This document shows, in pieces, positions 33,108 to 33,989 of a DNA stretch of 33,989 bases. The notes under the pieces were generated by a model. The model was not told where the DNA came from, ran no database searches, and was given only the letters and a program-made list of their open reading frames with translations. Within the stretch, counting starts at the first letter, position 1. Each line of letters opens with the position of its first letter. The stretch is from an uncultured Prevotellaceae bacterium (GTDB lineage: Bacteria > Bacteroidota > Bacteroidia > Bacteroidales > Bacteroidaceae): positions 1 to 33,989 of the forward strand of contig ONCZ01000028.1 in assembly GCA_900316445.1 (NCBI GenBank), read 5' to 3'. The translations under genes were made by a program, and so were the position numbers.

Positions 33108-33613
33108 ATGGAATCAATCATCGGAAGAGAAGTAGAAATCAAGCGACTGACAGCAGCTGTAAACAGTCCGCGTCCAGAGTTTATCGCCCTTTATGGACGC
33201 AGGCGCATCATATCAACACACCAGAAGTCAACTCATGGATGGGCCTGACATTTGAACGCATCTGTATGGCACATGTCCAGCAAATCAAACAAGCACTGAG
33301 GATAGATGCCATCTCGACACTCGTCTATTCCTGGCGAAGCAAGACATCGACTCCTGCAGTCCAGATAGACATCGTTATAGAGAGGGCCGACAACATCGTC
33401 AACATCTGTGAAGTGAAATACAGCCAAGGTGAATATGCTCTCGATAAAGAAGAATACAACAAGATATGTCGGCGCAGTAATGCTTTCTGCTCTGAAACAG
33501 GATTGCGACACACACCTTGGCTCACGATGATAACAACAGAGGGATTGATCCGTGGGAAATACACAGAAATGATTCAGAGCCAGGTCAAACTTGACGACTT
33601 GTTTGCAATTTAG
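33108..33613 (+). pseudogene. AAA+ ATPase / DUF234-like nuclease gene, internally deleted
   Basis: The first 33 codons read MESIIGREVEIKRLTAA through FIALYGRRR, the start of prokaryotic AAA+ ATPases of the COG1672 type, stopping just before the expected VGKT of the Walker A motif. The sequence then jumps to HHINTPEVNSWMGLTFERICMAHV, the C-terminal domain of the same family, with a PD-(D/E)XK-like core QIDIVIERADNIVNICEVKYS, and runs to the natural stop. Walker A, Walker B and the wing domain are missing. The two parts are in different frames: the first frame stops at 33246-33248, while the second can only start at ATG 33239. A 124-residue nuclease-like fragment could still be made. The junction lies near 33206. 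An intact gene would be about 450 residues. Confidence 0.85.
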
Positions 33614-33654
33614 TCTATGTTCTGAGACCTGTGTCAAAGAATCATACGCCAGAC

Positions 33655-33671
33655 TGTCTAATTATTAGACA
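33655..33671. promoter_or_regulatory. Palindromic operator candidate TGTCTAATTATTAGACA
   Basis: A perfect 17-bp palindrome 50 bp upstream of the second permease's -7 box. It joins the two half-sites seen at 27093-27132 before the response-regulator and TolC genes. A shared regulator is inferred. Confidence 0.6.
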
Positions 33672-33678
33672 AACAGCT

Positions 33679-33705
33679 TCCGCCGAGGTCAAAAGCCTTG
33701 GCGGA
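33679..33705 (+). terminator. Hairpin between the ATPase remnant and the second permease
   Basis: TCCGCCGAGG pairs with CCTTGGCGGA (10 bp with one G-U) around a 7-nt loop, followed by TTCGTTT. It probably ends the remnant's transcript. The -33 box of the next promoter lies in its right arm. Confidence 0.65.
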
Positions 33706-33728
33706 TTCGTTTAAATGACGTAACTTTG
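33698..33728 (+). promoter_or_regulatory. Promoter of the second permease gene
   Basis: TTG (33698-33700), a 20-bp spacer and TAACTTTG (33721-33728) fit the consensus. The leader to the ATG would be about 38 nt and consists of a heptamer-type array. Confidence 0.68.
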
Positions 33729-33735
33729 CATCAGA

Positions 33736-33771
33736 AAATCGTAAATCGTCAATAAGTAAATCGCAAATAAG
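33736..33771. repeat. Heptamer-type array in the second permease leader
   Basis: AAATCGT, AAATCGT, CAATAAGT, AAATCGC and AAATAAG fill the leader up to the ATG. It is degenerate but clearly periodic and belongs to the same class as the other short arrays here. Confidence 0.7.
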
Positions 33772-33989
33772 ATGAAGAGTTATTTCAGATTCCTGTCGCG
33801 CAACAAGCTATATACCTTAATTAATATAGCAGGGTTGGTAGTATCGCTGATGTTCATCATCCTGATGGGTGACTACACCTGGCGCCAGTATAGCATCGAT
33901 TCGTGGCACAAGAACGCTGACCGCATCTATCTGACGGGTAGTGGCGAGGACTTCTTTATGTGGCCGCAGGCTGCACAAGAGATTAATGC
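33772..33989 (+). CDS. Second MacB/FtsX-type permease, N-terminal fragment
   Basis: The first 72 residues, MKSYFRFLSRNKLYTLINI onward, align closely with the start of the permease at 29858 (MNSYLKFLSRHRLFTVINI). They show the same first membrane helix (about 16-37), then GDYTWRQYSIDSWHKNADRIY at the start of the periplasmic domain. It is cut by the window edge. The similarity marks it as a paralogue in the same export locus, now separated from the first permease by the foldback element and ATPase remnant and served by its own promoter. Confidence 0.9.
   Translation, partial: MKSYFRFLSRNKLYTLINIAGLVVSLMFIILMGDYTWRQYSIDSWHKNADRIYLTGSGEDFFMWPQAAQEIN

Noticed and set aside
33233-33637. A 134-codon minus-strand frame
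   Set aside because: It is antisense to the nuclease-like part of the ATPase remnant, which matches a known family on the plus strand.

Overview
The window looks like a chromosomal piece of a gut or rumen Prevotella/Xylanibacter-type Bacteroidota. The evidence is the repeated TAnnTTTG (-7) promoter boxes, a hybrid two-component system (HTCS) regulator, the near absence of Shine-Dalgarno sequences, DUF4421-type outer-membrane proteins, and a xylanase gene set whose architectures match those described for Prevotella ruminicola. No tRNA, rRNA, CRISPR array or transposase gene was seen.

Layout. (1) 1-4185, plus strand: the end of an RND efflux pump gene, its TolC-type outer-membrane factor, a metallophosphoesterase lipoprotein and two small outer-membrane beta-barrel candidates, tightly packed as one unit. 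(2) 4259-8983, minus strand: a 1330-residue HTCS regulator followed 3 bp later by a sugar-phosphate nucleotidyltransferase. (3) 9145-23877, plus strand: a xylan-degradation cluster transcribed away from the HTCS: GH115 alpha-glucuronidase, GH51 arabinofuranosidase, a CE6-CE1 double esterase, GH95, GH3 beta-xylosidase and a GH10-CE1 xylanase/feruloyl esterase, closed by a strong terminator. There is no SusC/SusD pair, so these enzymes probably serve an uptake system encoded elsewhere. (4) 23932-27071, minus strand: a type-B carboxylesterase, a small histidine kinase and a response regulator that joins a receiver directly to a Fis-type HTH with no sigma-54 AAA+ domain. (5) 27227-33989, plus strand: a TolC/membrane-fusion/MacB-type permease export operon, with a second permease starting at the right edge. 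Between the permeases lies a roughly 1.5-kb insert: a non-coding foldback element with a perfect 52-bp inverted repeat, a pair of identical-type hairpins, and the deleted remnant of an AAA+ ATPase/nuclease gene.

How it works together (inference). The HTCS would sense xylo-oligosaccharides in the periplasm and switch on the divergent xylan genes. The enzymes would remove methylglucuronic acid, arabinose, acetyl, galactose/fucose and ferulate decorations, cut the backbone and release xylose. The second two-component pair probably controls the divergent export operon through a TGTCTAAT-type operator that also appears before the second permease.

The least expected feature is a set of short degenerate tandem arrays with 7-, 8- or 9-bp units. 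They occur between genes and, strikingly, inside genes: in two TolC signal peptides, the membrane-fusion protein's transmembrane helix, the histidine-kinase ATPase domain, GH95 (twice) and GH115. Several have units that are not multiples of three.
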